DNA from: Syntrophomonadaceae bacterium
Lineage (GTDB): Bacteria; Bacillota; Dethiobacteria; DTU022; UBA8154
DNA length: 41,513 nt
Direction of reading: 5' to 3'
NCBI GenBank assembly: GCA_003563895.1
Contig: PWTK01000028.1
Location: forward strand, 1-41,513
The stretch's first letter is position 1, and every line of letters starts with the position of its first letter. The notes under the pieces are model-generated. The model saw only the letters and a list, made by a program, of their open reading frames with translations. It did not search any database and was not told the origin of the DNA. Shown here piece by piece: positions 16,329 to 24,987 of this stretch. Both the position numbers and the translations under genes were made by a program.

Positions 16329-17309
16329 TCACTTTGCAGGGGGTTCATCGCGGTCAATATATATTCTGCGCCCCAAAAACCCGTCCCACTCCGTCCAACT
16401 ATTGGCGCGCTCCGCCTGCCTTTCCAGCACCTGGTCAAACTGTTTGAGGCGCGCACTTAACAAGTCGGCATGAAATAGAGCGAAAGCGGTGAGCGTTTGC
16501 GGCACTTCGGGAGAACCCCATTCTTTTTGACCGTGGTGGCTGATCAGGATATGCTCCAAACCGGTTTTCAAATCCCGGGGGAAGCCGGGAACTTTTTCTA
16601 TCAAGCCGCGCACGATGCCCAGGCCAATGGTGATATGCCCCAAAAGCCGTCCCCTGTCCGTCTGTTGAAAACTAAAGCTGTCCAGGTCATATTCTTCAAT
16701 TTTGCCGACGTCATGAAAAACGGCCCCGGCCAGCAGCAGAGAGCGGTTGATCCTCTCGGGGTACATACGGGCTATTTCGCAAGCCATTTCCATAACTTCA
16801 AGAGTGTGTTCCAGCAAACCTCCCAGATAATTGTGGTGGATGGTCTTTGCGGCCGGGGAAAGTTTAAACCGGTTAACCAGCTCCGAATCGTCCAGAAAAG
16901 CATCGAATAACGCATTCAGGTGGACGTCCGTTACCGTAGAGCGAAAGAGGGCCACCAGCTCATCCCACATTTCATCTCGATCCCTGCTGCAGGCAGGCTG
17001 AAAATGATCTCTGATTACTTTGCTCCGATCCAGCTTTTCGTAACAGTTTATCACCAGTTGAGGCCCCTGGTATTCATCCACTTCGCCGGAAACGGAAATA
17101 ACATCATCGGGAAGAATGGGCTCGGTCACCATGGAGCGGTCCCAGATTATTCCTTTTATGGTGCCGCTGGCATCGCCCAATTGAAGTTTTAAAAAAAAAT
17201 CGCCGGCCTTCGACGGGGCCGAAAAGGAAAGTTCCTTGACATCGATGACTACCAGCTGGGTTTGCACTCGGCTGCCGACCTTTAAATCCTTTACAAATTG
17301 CTTGCTCAA
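16329..17309 (-). CDS. yhaM: 3'-5' exoribonuclease YhaM
   Basis: YhaM degrades RNA from the 3' end and contributes to mRNA turnover and 3'-end trimming in Gram-positive bacteria. The 326-residue protein has an N-terminal OB-fold nucleic-acid-binding domain (residues about 15-95, with FFLKLQLGDASGTIKGIIWD) and a C-terminal HD domain with metal ligands in HHNYLGGLLEHTLEV, AGAVFHDVGKIEEY, LLGHITIG and HILISHHGQKEWGSPEVPQT. The start is TTG with GGGAGGT about 8 bases upstream; no better in-frame ATG exists. It has its own promoter and is separated from the acs operon by that operon's terminator. Length and domain order are normal. Confidence 0.95.
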   Translation of the reverse strand: MSKQFVKDLKVGSRVQTQLVVIDVKELSFSAPSKAGDFFLKLQLGDASGTIKGIIWDRSMVTEPILPDDVISVSGEVDEYQGPQLVINCYEKLDRSKVIRDHFQPACSRDRDEMWDELVALFRSTVTDVHLNALFDAFLDDSELVNRFKLSPAAKTIHHNYLGGLLEHTLEVMEMACEIARMYPERINRSLLLAGAVFHDVGKIEEYDLDSFSFQQTDRGRLLGHITIGLGIVRGLIEKVPGFPRDLKTGLEHILISHHGQKEWGSPEVPQTLTAFALFHADLLSARLKQFDQVLERQAERANSWTEWDGFLGRRIYIDRDEPPAK

Positions 17310-17329
17310 GCTGATGACCTCCCTTAAGT

Positions 17330-17357
17330 TCTATAGAATTCTTTATCTCCGGGTCAA
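17330..17357 (-). promoter_or_regulatory. Candidate promoter of yhaM
   Basis: Minus-strand TTGACC (17352-17357) and TATAGA (17330-17335) are separated by 16 bases, about 20 bases before the TTG start. It lies between the acs-operon terminator and yhaM. Confidence 0.5.
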
Positions 17358-17441
17358 TTCCTCCCAGCGGTTTATTTTTTTAAAAGGTTCTTTTTTGCCC
17401 CGCAACCTTACCGGACTGCATGCCCGGAGACAGCCGCACAC

Positions 17442-17480
17442 AAAAATCCCGGGAGAAAGAAAGGATGCTTTCTCCCGGGA
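17442..17480 (-). terminator. Rho-independent terminator of the acs-metVF operon
   Basis: A perfect 13-bp stem TCCCGGGAGAAAG/CTTTCTCCCGGGA (17447-17459 and 17468-17480) with an 8-base loop is followed on the minus strand by TTTTTGTG. It lies 66 bases after the metF stop and closes the ten-kilobase operon. Confidence 0.92.
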
Positions 17481-17545
17481 CTTCATTGGTTCAGCCCTGG
17501 TTTTAAAGAACGGTCAATGGTGTTGCCGGCAGCAACCCGGGGGTT

Positions 17546-18469
17546 CTAGTCCACTTTCGGGCGCGGATAAAGCCCGGAGCGATCTACAATTTCTGGCACC
17601 ATTTCTTCCCAAGCGATGGCCATCACGTGCACGCCGGCCACACCTTCGATTTCTCTCAGGCGCTGTATGGTTTCTACCGCCACTTTTATGCCTTCTTTTT
17701 TCCTATCTTCAGCGCCTTTGATGCGCTGGATCAATTCTTCCGGCACGATCATCCCGGATACATTGTTCTGCATGTAACGGGCTGCGCCGACGGACTTGAT
17801 GGGGGTGACCCCTCCCATAATCTTCACCTTTTTGTGCAGCCCCATTTTCCTGACCTCTTCCATCCACCTTTCAAAACGGTCTATATCGAAAATACACTGG
17901 GTCTGCACAAACTGGGCTCCTGCCGCAACTTTCTTGGCAAGCCGCAGGGCACGGTACTCAAAGGGATCGGCAAAAGGGTTGGCCACCGCTCCAATGAAAA
18001 TGTTCGGCAGAGGGTGTTCCAGTTCGTCTCCCCCGATAAAAACGTTGTCATCGCGCATTTTTTTCGCGCAATTGATCAACTGCATGGAGTCCAGGTCGAA
18101 AACGTTTTTGGTGCCCGATTCGTTGCCGAATATCCCATGGTCGCCCTGGAGGCAGAGAAAATTCTTAACCCCAAAGCTTGCCGCCCCCAACAGGTCGCTC
18201 TGCAGGCAGATCCTGTTGCGGTCCCGGCAGGTCATCTGAACAATGGGTTCCAGCCCCATCTGTATCAGGTTGGCGGCTACCCCGATGCTCGAAGTTCTGA
18301 CAATGGCCGTCTGGTTGTCGGTGATATTGTAAGCTTCAACATAATCGCGCATATCCTCAGCATGATGCCTGACCGTTTCCAGGTCAGCGCTTTTCGGCGG
18401 GCCCAGTTCCCCCGAAACTGCAAAGTGTCCGCTTTCAAACATCCGTTCTAGTTTGCTCTTCTGGTTCAA
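17546..18469 (-). CDS. metF: Methylenetetrahydrofolate reductase (MetF)
   Basis: MetF interconverts methylene- and methyl-H4folate, linking the folate and carbonyl branches of the Wood-Ljungdahl pathway. The protein of about 307 residues has the short acetogen-type TIM barrel: FAVSGELGPPKSADLE, AYNITDNQTAIVRTSS, MTCRDRNRICLQSDLLGA, NFLCLQGDH, FIGAVANPFADP, AGAQFVQTQCIFDIDRFERWM and KIMGGVTPIKS. The ATG at 18478 touches its ribosome site (AAGGGAGG); a TTG three codons later has ideal spacing and is chosen. The 5' end overlaps metV by 35 bases, implying coupled translation and fitting the known MetF-MetV complex. In Moorella the complex also contains HdrABC and MvhD; those genes are absent here, so the electron carrier is unknown. 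Confidence 0.95.
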   Translation of the reverse strand: MNQKSKLERMFESGHFAVSGELGPPKSADLETVRHHAEDMRDYVEAYNITDNQTAIVRTSSIGVAANLIQMGLEPIVQMTCRDRNRICLQSDLLGAASFGVKNFLCLQGDHGIFGNESGTKNVFDLDSMQLINCAKKMRDDNVFIGGDELEHPLPNIFIGAVANPFADPFEYRALRLAKKVAAGAQFVQTQCIFDIDRFERWMEEVRKMGLHKKVKIMGGVTPIKSVGAARYMQNNVSGMIVPEELIQRIKGAEDRKKEGIKVAVETIQRLREIEGVAGVHVMAIAWEEMVPEIVDRSGLYPRPKVD

Positions 18470-19133
18470 CCCTGACATCCTCCCTTACCATAGTTCTCGG
18501 GCCTCCGTGGTGCGAAGTGGACCAATCCTTCGGGGGCTGGATTTCGTCCATCCGGCCTGCCAGCTGCTTCTGTGTAAGACGGTCGTAGATCAGCTGCCAG
18601 GCACACTCCACCTCGCTGCTGATCTCGCATTTGCCTTCCTGGGAGCCGCCGCACGGGCCGTTCAGCATACTCTTGGAACAGCGCGTGATGGGGCAAATTC
18701 CGAGGGTTAAATCAAGAACACAGTTCCCGCAGCCCAGGCAGTTCTCTGTCCAAACTCCCTGTTCCAGGGGATACCCCATAAAGGTTGTATTCAACCCAGG
18801 CAGAATAATCTTTTCCGGCAGCCTGGTGTTCATGGTTTGGACGCCGACACCACAGGCCAGGGAGAGAATAACATCGTACTGGGGCCAGTCCTTGGTGTAT
18901 TCATCGATATATTCGTATTCGCACTGGCGCAAAATGGTCCCCGTCGAGATATCCCAGTTCTTTCCTTCTTTTTGTCCCCAGAGGGTGAGGGCTGCGGCCG
19001 TCTCTTCCGCCTCTTTTTCGCCTCCGGTAAGACAGACCGTCACGCAGGTCCCGCACCCCAAAATACATATCTTAGAAAAGGGTTTGAGCATTTCGGCGAT
19101 TTCAGCGAGAGGTTTCCTTTCGCCAACAATCAT
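18435..19133 (-). CDS. metV: MetV, zinc/iron-sulfur partner of MetF
   Basis: MetV is the small subunit that accompanies acetogenic MetF and is needed for its stability and activity. The 232-residue protein matches the family annotated as methylenetetrahydrofolate reductase C-terminal domain. It has many Cys in characteristic positions: ILGCGTCVTVCLTGG near residue 25, LACGVGVQT, NCLGCGNCVLDLTLGICPITRCSKSMLNGPCGGSQEGKCEI around residues 130-170, which can hold iron-sulfur clusters and zinc. Ribosome site AAAGGTGAAAA lies before the ATG. It follows acsE by 76 bases and overlaps metF. No hdr or mvh gene separates it from acsE. Confidence 0.94.
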   Translation of the reverse strand: MIVGERKPLAEIAEMLKPFSKICILGCGTCVTVCLTGGEKEAEETAAALTLWGQKEGKNWDISTGTILRQCEYEYIDEYTKDWPQYDVILSLACGVGVQTMNTRLPEKIILPGLNTTFMGYPLEQGVWTENCLGCGNCVLDLTLGICPITRCSKSMLNGPCGGSQEGKCEISSEVECAWQLIYDRLTQKQLAGRMDEIQPPKDWSTSHHGGPRTMVREDVRVEPEEQTRTDV

Positions 19134-19209
19134 ATGTTTTCACCTTTCCTCTCCATTTGCCTCGTGATCTCGTGCCCGGCGAGGCATTAGCTCTGGCGCA
19201 GCAAGCAAA

Positions 19210-20022
<813 letters not shown>

Positions 20023-20035
20023 TTAATATATTCTG

Positions 20036-20054
20036 CCGGGGCATCCCGCCCCGA
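20036..20054 (-). other. Small hairpin just upstream of acsE
   Basis: Minus-strand CGGGGC-loop-GCCCCG lies about 30 bases before the acsE start, ahead of the AAGGAGG ribosome site. It has no T-run, so it is not a standard terminator. Confidence 0.4.
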
Positions 20055-20111
20055 ATAATCCAAACGGGACAAGCCGAACAGCCGAGTCAAGCTGGCGATG
20101 AAAGGGGAGAA

Positions 20112-20180
20112 CCGTATGTAACCCGGCAGGCCAGGCGAATTTGCCCGCCTGCATGCTGCGAAGCTTGTCCTGTCATACGG
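20112..20180 (-). other. Large stem-loop between acsD and acsE
   Basis: An outer 7-bp stem CCGTATG/CATACGG (20112-20118 and 20174-20180) encloses a nested hairpin GCAGGC/GCCTGC (20126-20131 and 20147-20152) with an inner GGC/GCC. There is no T-run. Such intercistronic structures often protect the upstream mRNA from 3' exonucleases or mark a processing site. An 81-codon frame across it has no ribosome site or protein-like composition. Confidence 0.6.
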
Positions 20181-20247
20181 CCCCCCTTCATCTTTTTGTT
20201 CTTCACAGGACACAGGAAGATGCATCCGGGAGCGCAGTGCCCCCAAA

Positions 20248-21225
20248 TTAATAGCTGTTGTCCTTCATCAGCTCATCGATGTTCTGCTTGGTCAGCTCCA
20301 CAGCCCTAGGGTGACGCATGACCAGCAGGTCTGCTCCGGCCTGCAGCAGCGCCATCGCCGTAGTGGCCTCCCACATCATGGAGCGCTCCGGCTGCTCACC
20401 CCAGGTCGCTTCTTCTTCGTGCGGAACAAAAGCTTCCCGCTTGCTCCACACTTCGCCACCGATATTTGCGATAAACGGCATGGCCAGCATCCGGTCGCCC
20501 TGCAGGGCTCCGAAGCGCGCCCGCTCCATGATGGAATAGCTGTACTCAATCCCGTAACCGAGCGCAGCCACCGTGGGGTCAATCACAATACGGTCGAGGA
20601 GCGGGGTGCTCAGCTCTGAAATCAGCACGTTCAGCTGCTTGGCAATGTTGATATCGATGGGAGACTGGGCGATCACGGTGTGGCCGTTGGCCATGGCAGC
20701 GCTTGCCACCGGCTTAAAATTGTCCTGTTCGGCCACGCCCAAGAGCAGGTTTTCACCGGCACCTGCTTCTCCCAGGGGCCCAATCAGCAAGTTGTCCTTC
20801 TCGCTCTTGCCGCAGCCGTAAATAATAAGCGGCACGCCGACGGCTTCCAGGACCTTTTTCAGGGTGGGGATGCAGTCATCGGGGGATGCGTCCTGCCCAT
20901 CGGGATCGGCGCTCATAAAGCGAACAGCGATCAGGTCCGCGCCGTATTCTTCGACGCACTTCTTGGCCCACGCAGCGGGATCGTCATAGACATCTTCAAA
21001 ATTGCTCTTCAAGCTTTCGGGCCATCCCTCGGGGACGATGTCCCATACCTCCATTGCCACCACCGGCCGGTTGGGTATATTTCCTTCAAAATGAAGGAAC
21101 GGCAGCGTTGTTTCCCCTCCAATTTTAACGGTGTGGGATCGGGTACCGCCTTTGTCCTTGGCAGCTCCCAGCACAACTTCCCGAACTTGGCCTCTATATT
21201 TTTCCTTCAAAATTTCAACAGCCAT
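20248..21225 (-). CDS. acsD: Corrinoid/iron-sulfur protein small subunit
   Basis: AcsD is the small TIM-barrel subunit of the heterodimeric corrinoid iron-sulfur protein that shuttles the methyl group between AcsE and acetyl-CoA synthase. The 325-residue protein has the family sequence throughout: VREVVLGAAKDKGGTRSHTVKIGGETTLPFL, MEVWDIVPEGWPESLK, ADLIAVRFMSADPDGQDASPDDC, VPLIIYGCGKSEKDNLL, VIAQSPIDINIAKQLNVLI, IVIDPTVAALGYGIEYSYSIMER and FIANIGGEVWSKREAF. A ribosome site AAAGGGGAAG precedes the ATG. It follows acsC by 55 bases; in Moorella a RACo-like gene and a CooC-like gene sit between them, but not here. Confidence 0.97.
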   Translation of the reverse strand: MAVEILKEKYRGQVREVVLGAAKDKGGTRSHTVKIGGETTLPFLHFEGNIPNRPVVAMEVWDIVPEGWPESLKSNFEDVYDDPAAWAKKCVEEYGADLIAVRFMSADPDGQDASPDDCIPTLKKVLEAVGVPLIIYGCGKSEKDNLLIGPLGEAGAGENLLLGVAEQDNFKPVASAAMANGHTVIAQSPIDINIAKQLNVLISELSTPLLDRIVIDPTVAALGYGIEYSYSIMERARFGALQGDRMLAMPFIANIGGEVWSKREAFVPHEEEATWGEQPERSMMWEATTAMALLQAGADLLVMRHPRAVELTKQNIDELMKDNSY

Positions 21226-21280
21226 GGCTCTTCCCCTTTCGTTAAAGTAGTATTATCCCGGTTTTATCCTGCGGCTCGGT

Positions 21281-22609
21281 TTAAGAAAGCTTTTCCTTGG
21301 CAAACTTCACGATGCCGGCTGCTTCCCTCGGCCCAACAGTAACTTCCCAGCCGGACTCTTCTTCAAGGGCGCCTTTCAATACGGCGACCAAACCGGGAAT
21401 GACGATATTTTTGTGATTAACTTTTTCTTCCAGCCCCGTCGCTTTGATGCCCTCGGCAATCTTTTCGGCCGTGAACCTGTTGTCGGCATAAGCCGTCAGC
21501 ACGGAGGTTCCCCCGGTATCCACACAGAGAATGTACGCGGGGATGCGGGAAGCGTCCACTTCCCCTTCGACCAGAAAATAGGTCAGGGAGAAGTTTGTCG
21601 TGCAGTAAACCGGGGAATTTTCTTTGGGTTCCCCAACTTTATGCAGCCCGGCTTCTACCTGAACGGGTTTCTGCGGGTCGGTAAAGAGGTTGAATCTCCA
21701 GCTGACCAGCGGCAGGAGGTGTTCCTTTTTGTCGGTTTCCAGGACCAGCATGCTGGCATACTTGGAGAGATATACGCCGCCCTGGATCAGCTCCTCCTGG
21801 GGGTCGTCCTTGCTGGCAAACGCAATGGTCGGGAACCCGAAGGGGCGGAACTTTTTCTTGATGGCCTGGCGCCTTATCTGGTTTAGATCGGCGAGCACCT
21901 GGCTGGTGTCCCTGGAACCGGAGTCAATAACCAGCTCGCGGTAGCCCTTTTCCAAAACCTTGTTCACCAGCTCGGCCAGGTCGTTCAGGTTGTCGCCTTT
22001 TACGCCCAGCGGGCATCCCTTGGACTGCGCCAGTTCGGTCATCTTTTCGTAATTGTCCTTGGTGGCGGCATAAACCAGCGGCTTGCGGTCAGCGAGAACC
22101 TCCAGGGCCCCCTCCATGGCAGCGGGGTCTTCGGAGATGAGGACCACGTTTTTGTCTGTGCCGCCGGCTACCTTTTCAGCAGCGGATTTGAAGGTGGAAG
22201 CCTCTCCGGATTCGTTGAGAAGCGCGACCGCTTCCACTTCAAACTCCTGGCCTACCCTTTCGAAGTAAAGGTCGTTGATGTTGTTCAGCTTGGCATCGAT
22301 GTCTTCATTATCCTTGACCTTAATGGCAATGACCGTGGGGTTTTCAAAGCGCTTGTCGTGGCGGAAGAGTTCTGTTTCGTCGCCCATCTCCACTTCTTTT
22401 TCCCCTGCTCCCATCTTGACTTTTCTGATGGGAGGCGCAGCAGCCGAAGCCAGCGCTTCCTTGGCTTCCTCACTGACGTCGGGGCACTGGTCCAGTGAAG
22501 TCTTGCCGCCTGCCAGAGCCATGGCAAATGCCAGGCAGGTGGGAAAACCGCATTCCTTACAGTTCGTCTTCGGTAAATGCTTAAAAATTTCCAGTCCTGT
22601 TAAACCCAT
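21281..22609 (-). CDS. acsC: Corrinoid/iron-sulfur protein large subunit
   Basis: AcsC binds a [4Fe-4S] cluster and, with AcsD, the cobamide that carries the methyl group. The N-terminal cluster domain shows C17, C20, C25 and C42 (CKECGFPTC...C), with the preceding EIFKHLPKTN helix. A proline/alanine-rich linker follows, then the TIM-barrel (ALLNESGEASTFKSAAEKV, LVYAATKDNYEKM, ELVIDSGSRDTSQVLADLNQIRRQ, PTIAFAS) and the C-terminal Rossmann-like corrinoid-binding part (PAYILCVDTGGTSVLTAYADNRFTAEKI, NIVIPGLVAVLKGALEEESGWEVTVGPREAAGI). The 442 residues agree with the roughly 446 usual. Ribosome site AAAGGAG precedes the ATG; a stem-loop separates it from acsB. Confidence 0.97.
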   Translation of the reverse strand: MGLTGLEIFKHLPKTNCKECGFPTCLAFAMALAGGKTSLDQCPDVSEEAKEALASAAAPPIRKVKMGAGEKEVEMGDETELFRHDKRFENPTVIAIKVKDNEDIDAKLNNINDLYFERVGQEFEVEAVALLNESGEASTFKSAAEKVAGGTDKNVVLISEDPAAMEGALEVLADRKPLVYAATKDNYEKMTELAQSKGCPLGVKGDNLNDLAELVNKVLEKGYRELVIDSGSRDTSQVLADLNQIRRQAIKKKFRPFGFPTIAFASKDDPQEELIQGGVYLSKYASMLVLETDKKEHLLPLVSWRFNLFTDPQKPVQVEAGLHKVGEPKENSPVYCTTNFSLTYFLVEGEVDASRIPAYILCVDTGGTSVLTAYADNRFTAEKIAEGIKATGLEEKVNHKNIVIPGLVAVLKGALEEESGWEVTVGPREAAGIVKFAKEKLS

Positions 22610-22654
22610 CTTCCCAAACTCCTTTCTATTAGTAAATATTGCCTGAACATGAGA

Positions 22655-22694
22655 AGACCCGTAGACATCATCGCCAGGCTCCGTCTAAGGGTCT
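22655..22694 (-). other. Stem-loop between acsB and acsC
   Basis: Stem AGACCC-internal loop-GAC pairs with GTC-internal loop-GGGTCT (22655-22666 with 22683-22694). On the minus strand it is followed by TCTCATG rather than a T-run, so it probably protects the acsB mRNA or moderates read-through. On the plus strand it is followed by TTTTTAT, so it could stop antisense transcription. Confidence 0.55.
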
Positions 22695-22710
22695 TTTTAT
22701 ATGGTTAGTG

Positions 22711-24921
22711 CTACATCAGGGGATCCAGGGTGAGTGCAGGATGCCCCTTTTCCTCCAGGAAGGGAAGGATCTCTTCCGCCGTTTCACCTACGGTTTCATC
22801 AGCGATCTTGTCGACGAAGTCTGCACCAAGGCCTTCTTCTTCCGCCCGCTTTTTCAGATCATCGCCCAACCACTCCTTGAGCTCTTTGGGCATCCAGACG
22901 ATGCGGGCCAGCCCCCCTTCTGCGCTGATGAACTTTCTGCTGAGGATGTAGGCGCGACCGTGGCCCATAAAGCCGGGGGTCTGCACGCCACCGCCCACGG
23001 AGCCGGCCAGCGTGGAGAAGTTCATGCCGCAGGGGGTCATGCCGCCGTGCTCGCGGGTGGTGATCATGACCCCGTTGGCTTCGGGTACAATGGCCATGAT
23101 GCACTCAAAGCAGCCGCAGGAGGTCATCGGCCGGTCGATGAACGAGTACATGGAGCACTCTTCGATGTTGCGGTTGGTGTTGATGTAGACGAACTCGTTC
23201 ACCGATTCCCAGATCCCCTTTTCCTCATCGACAACGCCCTCTTTCTTGATGGGCTGGTTTGGTCCAGTGGGATCGATCTCATTGGAAGCCTTGCCGTCCA
23301 ACCAGTTCACCGCACCGCAGAGCCCCAGCCGCTCCGGGGAAACCACGCAGACGTGGTTGGGGGCAAAGGACTGGCAGAGGGTGCAGGAGTAGAACTCTTC
23401 TACCGCTTCATCGGTGAGGCCCGCGATGCGCTCATCGCGCTTAGCATATACCTGCTGAGCTTCTTCCACCAGCTCGTTCACCTTATCGGAATCGGTATAT
23501 ACGGTCACTTCCACGCGGTCCACGATGGCCGGGAACTCGTCCTTGAACTTGGCGATGAGCAGGTCTCCGAAATGGCGCATCTTGAAGCCCTTGGCCACAC
23601 AGTCTTTGCTCACCCTGTACCAGGCAATATTTCGCTGGCCGGTGTGCCAGAGACCCTCACCGTAGTTGACAAAGTCGTGGATGCGGCGCTCCAGGACGCT
23701 TTCGAAGTCTTCCTGCATCTTGCGCCCGTAGATCTTGACGTATATTCCGGCATCGATGGCAGACCCCTCTTCGATCTCATCAACATCGGGGCCAACCACT
23801 TCGACCTTGCCGTCTTCCAGCTCGTCCTCGTTCACCATGCGCACCAACTCCCAGGACGTGGTGCGGGCGCCGCCGAACTCCAGGTACATGTCCTTCTTGC
23901 GAATGGCCTCGCCCTCGAAGGCGGGGGCCACGGTGAAGGGCACGGGGATGTCGAGGATCTTCAGCTTGATGCCCCGAACTTCCAGGGCAACTTTGACCAG
24001 CTCGTCGTAGTCGGGACAGGGAATATACCAGTTCGGTATCTGTTCGTCTTCAGGAAGCTCGTGGTCAACGAGCACCGGGAAACCCAGGAAGATGGCGGCG
24101 AAGTGCGCGGCGATCTGTACCTCGTCCCGTTCGCCGAAGTGCAGCACGAAGGCACGCACGCGGCGGCGCTGGTAGTCCCGCTGATCTTCACGCAATCCGG
24201 GGGTGATGCCGCCGAAGGCCAGTCCGGCCCGCAGGGCGTAGTTTACGGCGTGGATCACCTGGGTAAAGTTCCCGGTGGGGAAGGTGATGAAATCGATCCC
24301 CAGCTTGAGCCCCGCCTCGACGGCCTGGTCGACCACTTCGTAGCTCATGAAGATCATAAAGCCCTTGGCCTGCAGGTCGCTCACGATCTTGGCGAGCTCT
24401 TCCGTGGAACGGGCTTTGCCCACCAGCACGGCCTGGCCGGGAATGGTCCAGTCCACCAGCAGGATGCCGAAACGCCGCACCACCGGGTCGCCCAAAAAGC
24501 CGGTCCAGGGATCGACATGGAGGCGTTCCCCTTTCAGGTAGTGGATGGCTTCGATGATCTCGGCGGCGTAAGCGGTGGACTCACCGCACAGCCTGGCGTT
24601 ATAGAAGTTCAGCTCTTCCTTGATCTGGTTGCGCATGCGGTTCAGGATGGGTACCAGCTCGCCCAGCTTGGTCACGTCCTCACCGCTCAGAGCCCTGATT
24701 ACAGGGAGGTAGTAACCGGTGGCGGGATACTTCACAGGTTGCTCCGGGCCGTAACGCCGGATGGCCTGGCTGAGCATGATCTCGGCGTAGCTGGTGGCAA
24801 TGATGGCCCCGTCATATACTTTTTGGAATAACGGTAACGGGGGGCTTGCTTCGTCAACCGCACCCTCGTATATCTCTTCAAACGTTTTTTCCCATTCTTT
24901 AGTCCTCACACCTTCAGTCAT
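22711..24921 (-). CDS. acsB: Acetyl-CoA synthase (CODH/ACS alpha subunit)
   Basis: AcsB makes or cleaves acetyl-CoA from CO, a methyl group and CoA at its nickel-nickel-[4Fe-4S] A-cluster. At 736 residues it is seven longer than the Moorella enzyme. All A-cluster ligands are present at the expected offset: C513, C516, C525 and C535 hold the cubane (SCTLCQSFAPNHVC...GLC), and C602-G-C604 bridges and binds the distal nickel. Further family landmarks are ATGYYLPVIRALSGED, HVDPWTGFLGDPVVRRFG near residue 140 and MTPCGMNFSTLAGSVGGG near the C-terminus. It includes the N-terminal CODH-binding domain, unlike archaeal CdhC. It follows acsA by 66 bases. A 730-codon antisense frame over it is a codon-bias shadow. 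Confidence 0.98.
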   Translation of the reverse strand: MTEGVRTKEWEKTFEEIYEGAVDEASPPLPLFQKVYDGAIIATSYAEIMLSQAIRRYGPEQPVKYPATGYYLPVIRALSGEDVTKLGELVPILNRMRNQIKEELNFYNARLCGESTAYAAEIIEAIHYLKGERLHVDPWTGFLGDPVVRRFGILLVDWTIPGQAVLVGKARSTEELAKIVSDLQAKGFMIFMSYEVVDQAVEAGLKLGIDFITFPTGNFTQVIHAVNYALRAGLAFGGITPGLREDQRDYQRRRVRAFVLHFGERDEVQIAAHFAAIFLGFPVLVDHELPEDEQIPNWYIPCPDYDELVKVALEVRGIKLKILDIPVPFTVAPAFEGEAIRKKDMYLEFGGARTTSWELVRMVNEDELEDGKVEVVGPDVDEIEEGSAIDAGIYVKIYGRKMQEDFESVLERRIHDFVNYGEGLWHTGQRNIAWYRVSKDCVAKGFKMRHFGDLLIAKFKDEFPAIVDRVEVTVYTDSDKVNELVEEAQQVYAKRDERIAGLTDEAVEEFYSCTLCQSFAPNHVCVVSPERLGLCGAVNWLDGKASNEIDPTGPNQPIKKEGVVDEEKGIWESVNEFVYINTNRNIEECSMYSFIDRPMTSCGCFECIMAIVPEANGVMITTREHGGMTPCGMNFSTLAGSVGGGVQTPGFMGHGRAYILSRKFISAEGGLARIVWMPKELKEWLGDDLKKRAEEEGLGADFVDKIADETVGETAEEILPFLEEKGHPALTLDPLM

Positions 24922-24987
24922 GAGGCGCTTACCTCCTTTATAATACGGTTTTTATGATATATTTTAAGCCGCTTCAAGCCACCAATT

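Noticed and set aside
22639-24831. A 730-codon plus-strand open frame
   Set aside because: It lies antisense to the unmistakable acsB gene and has a His/Gly/Val-rich composition typical of a codon-bias shadow.
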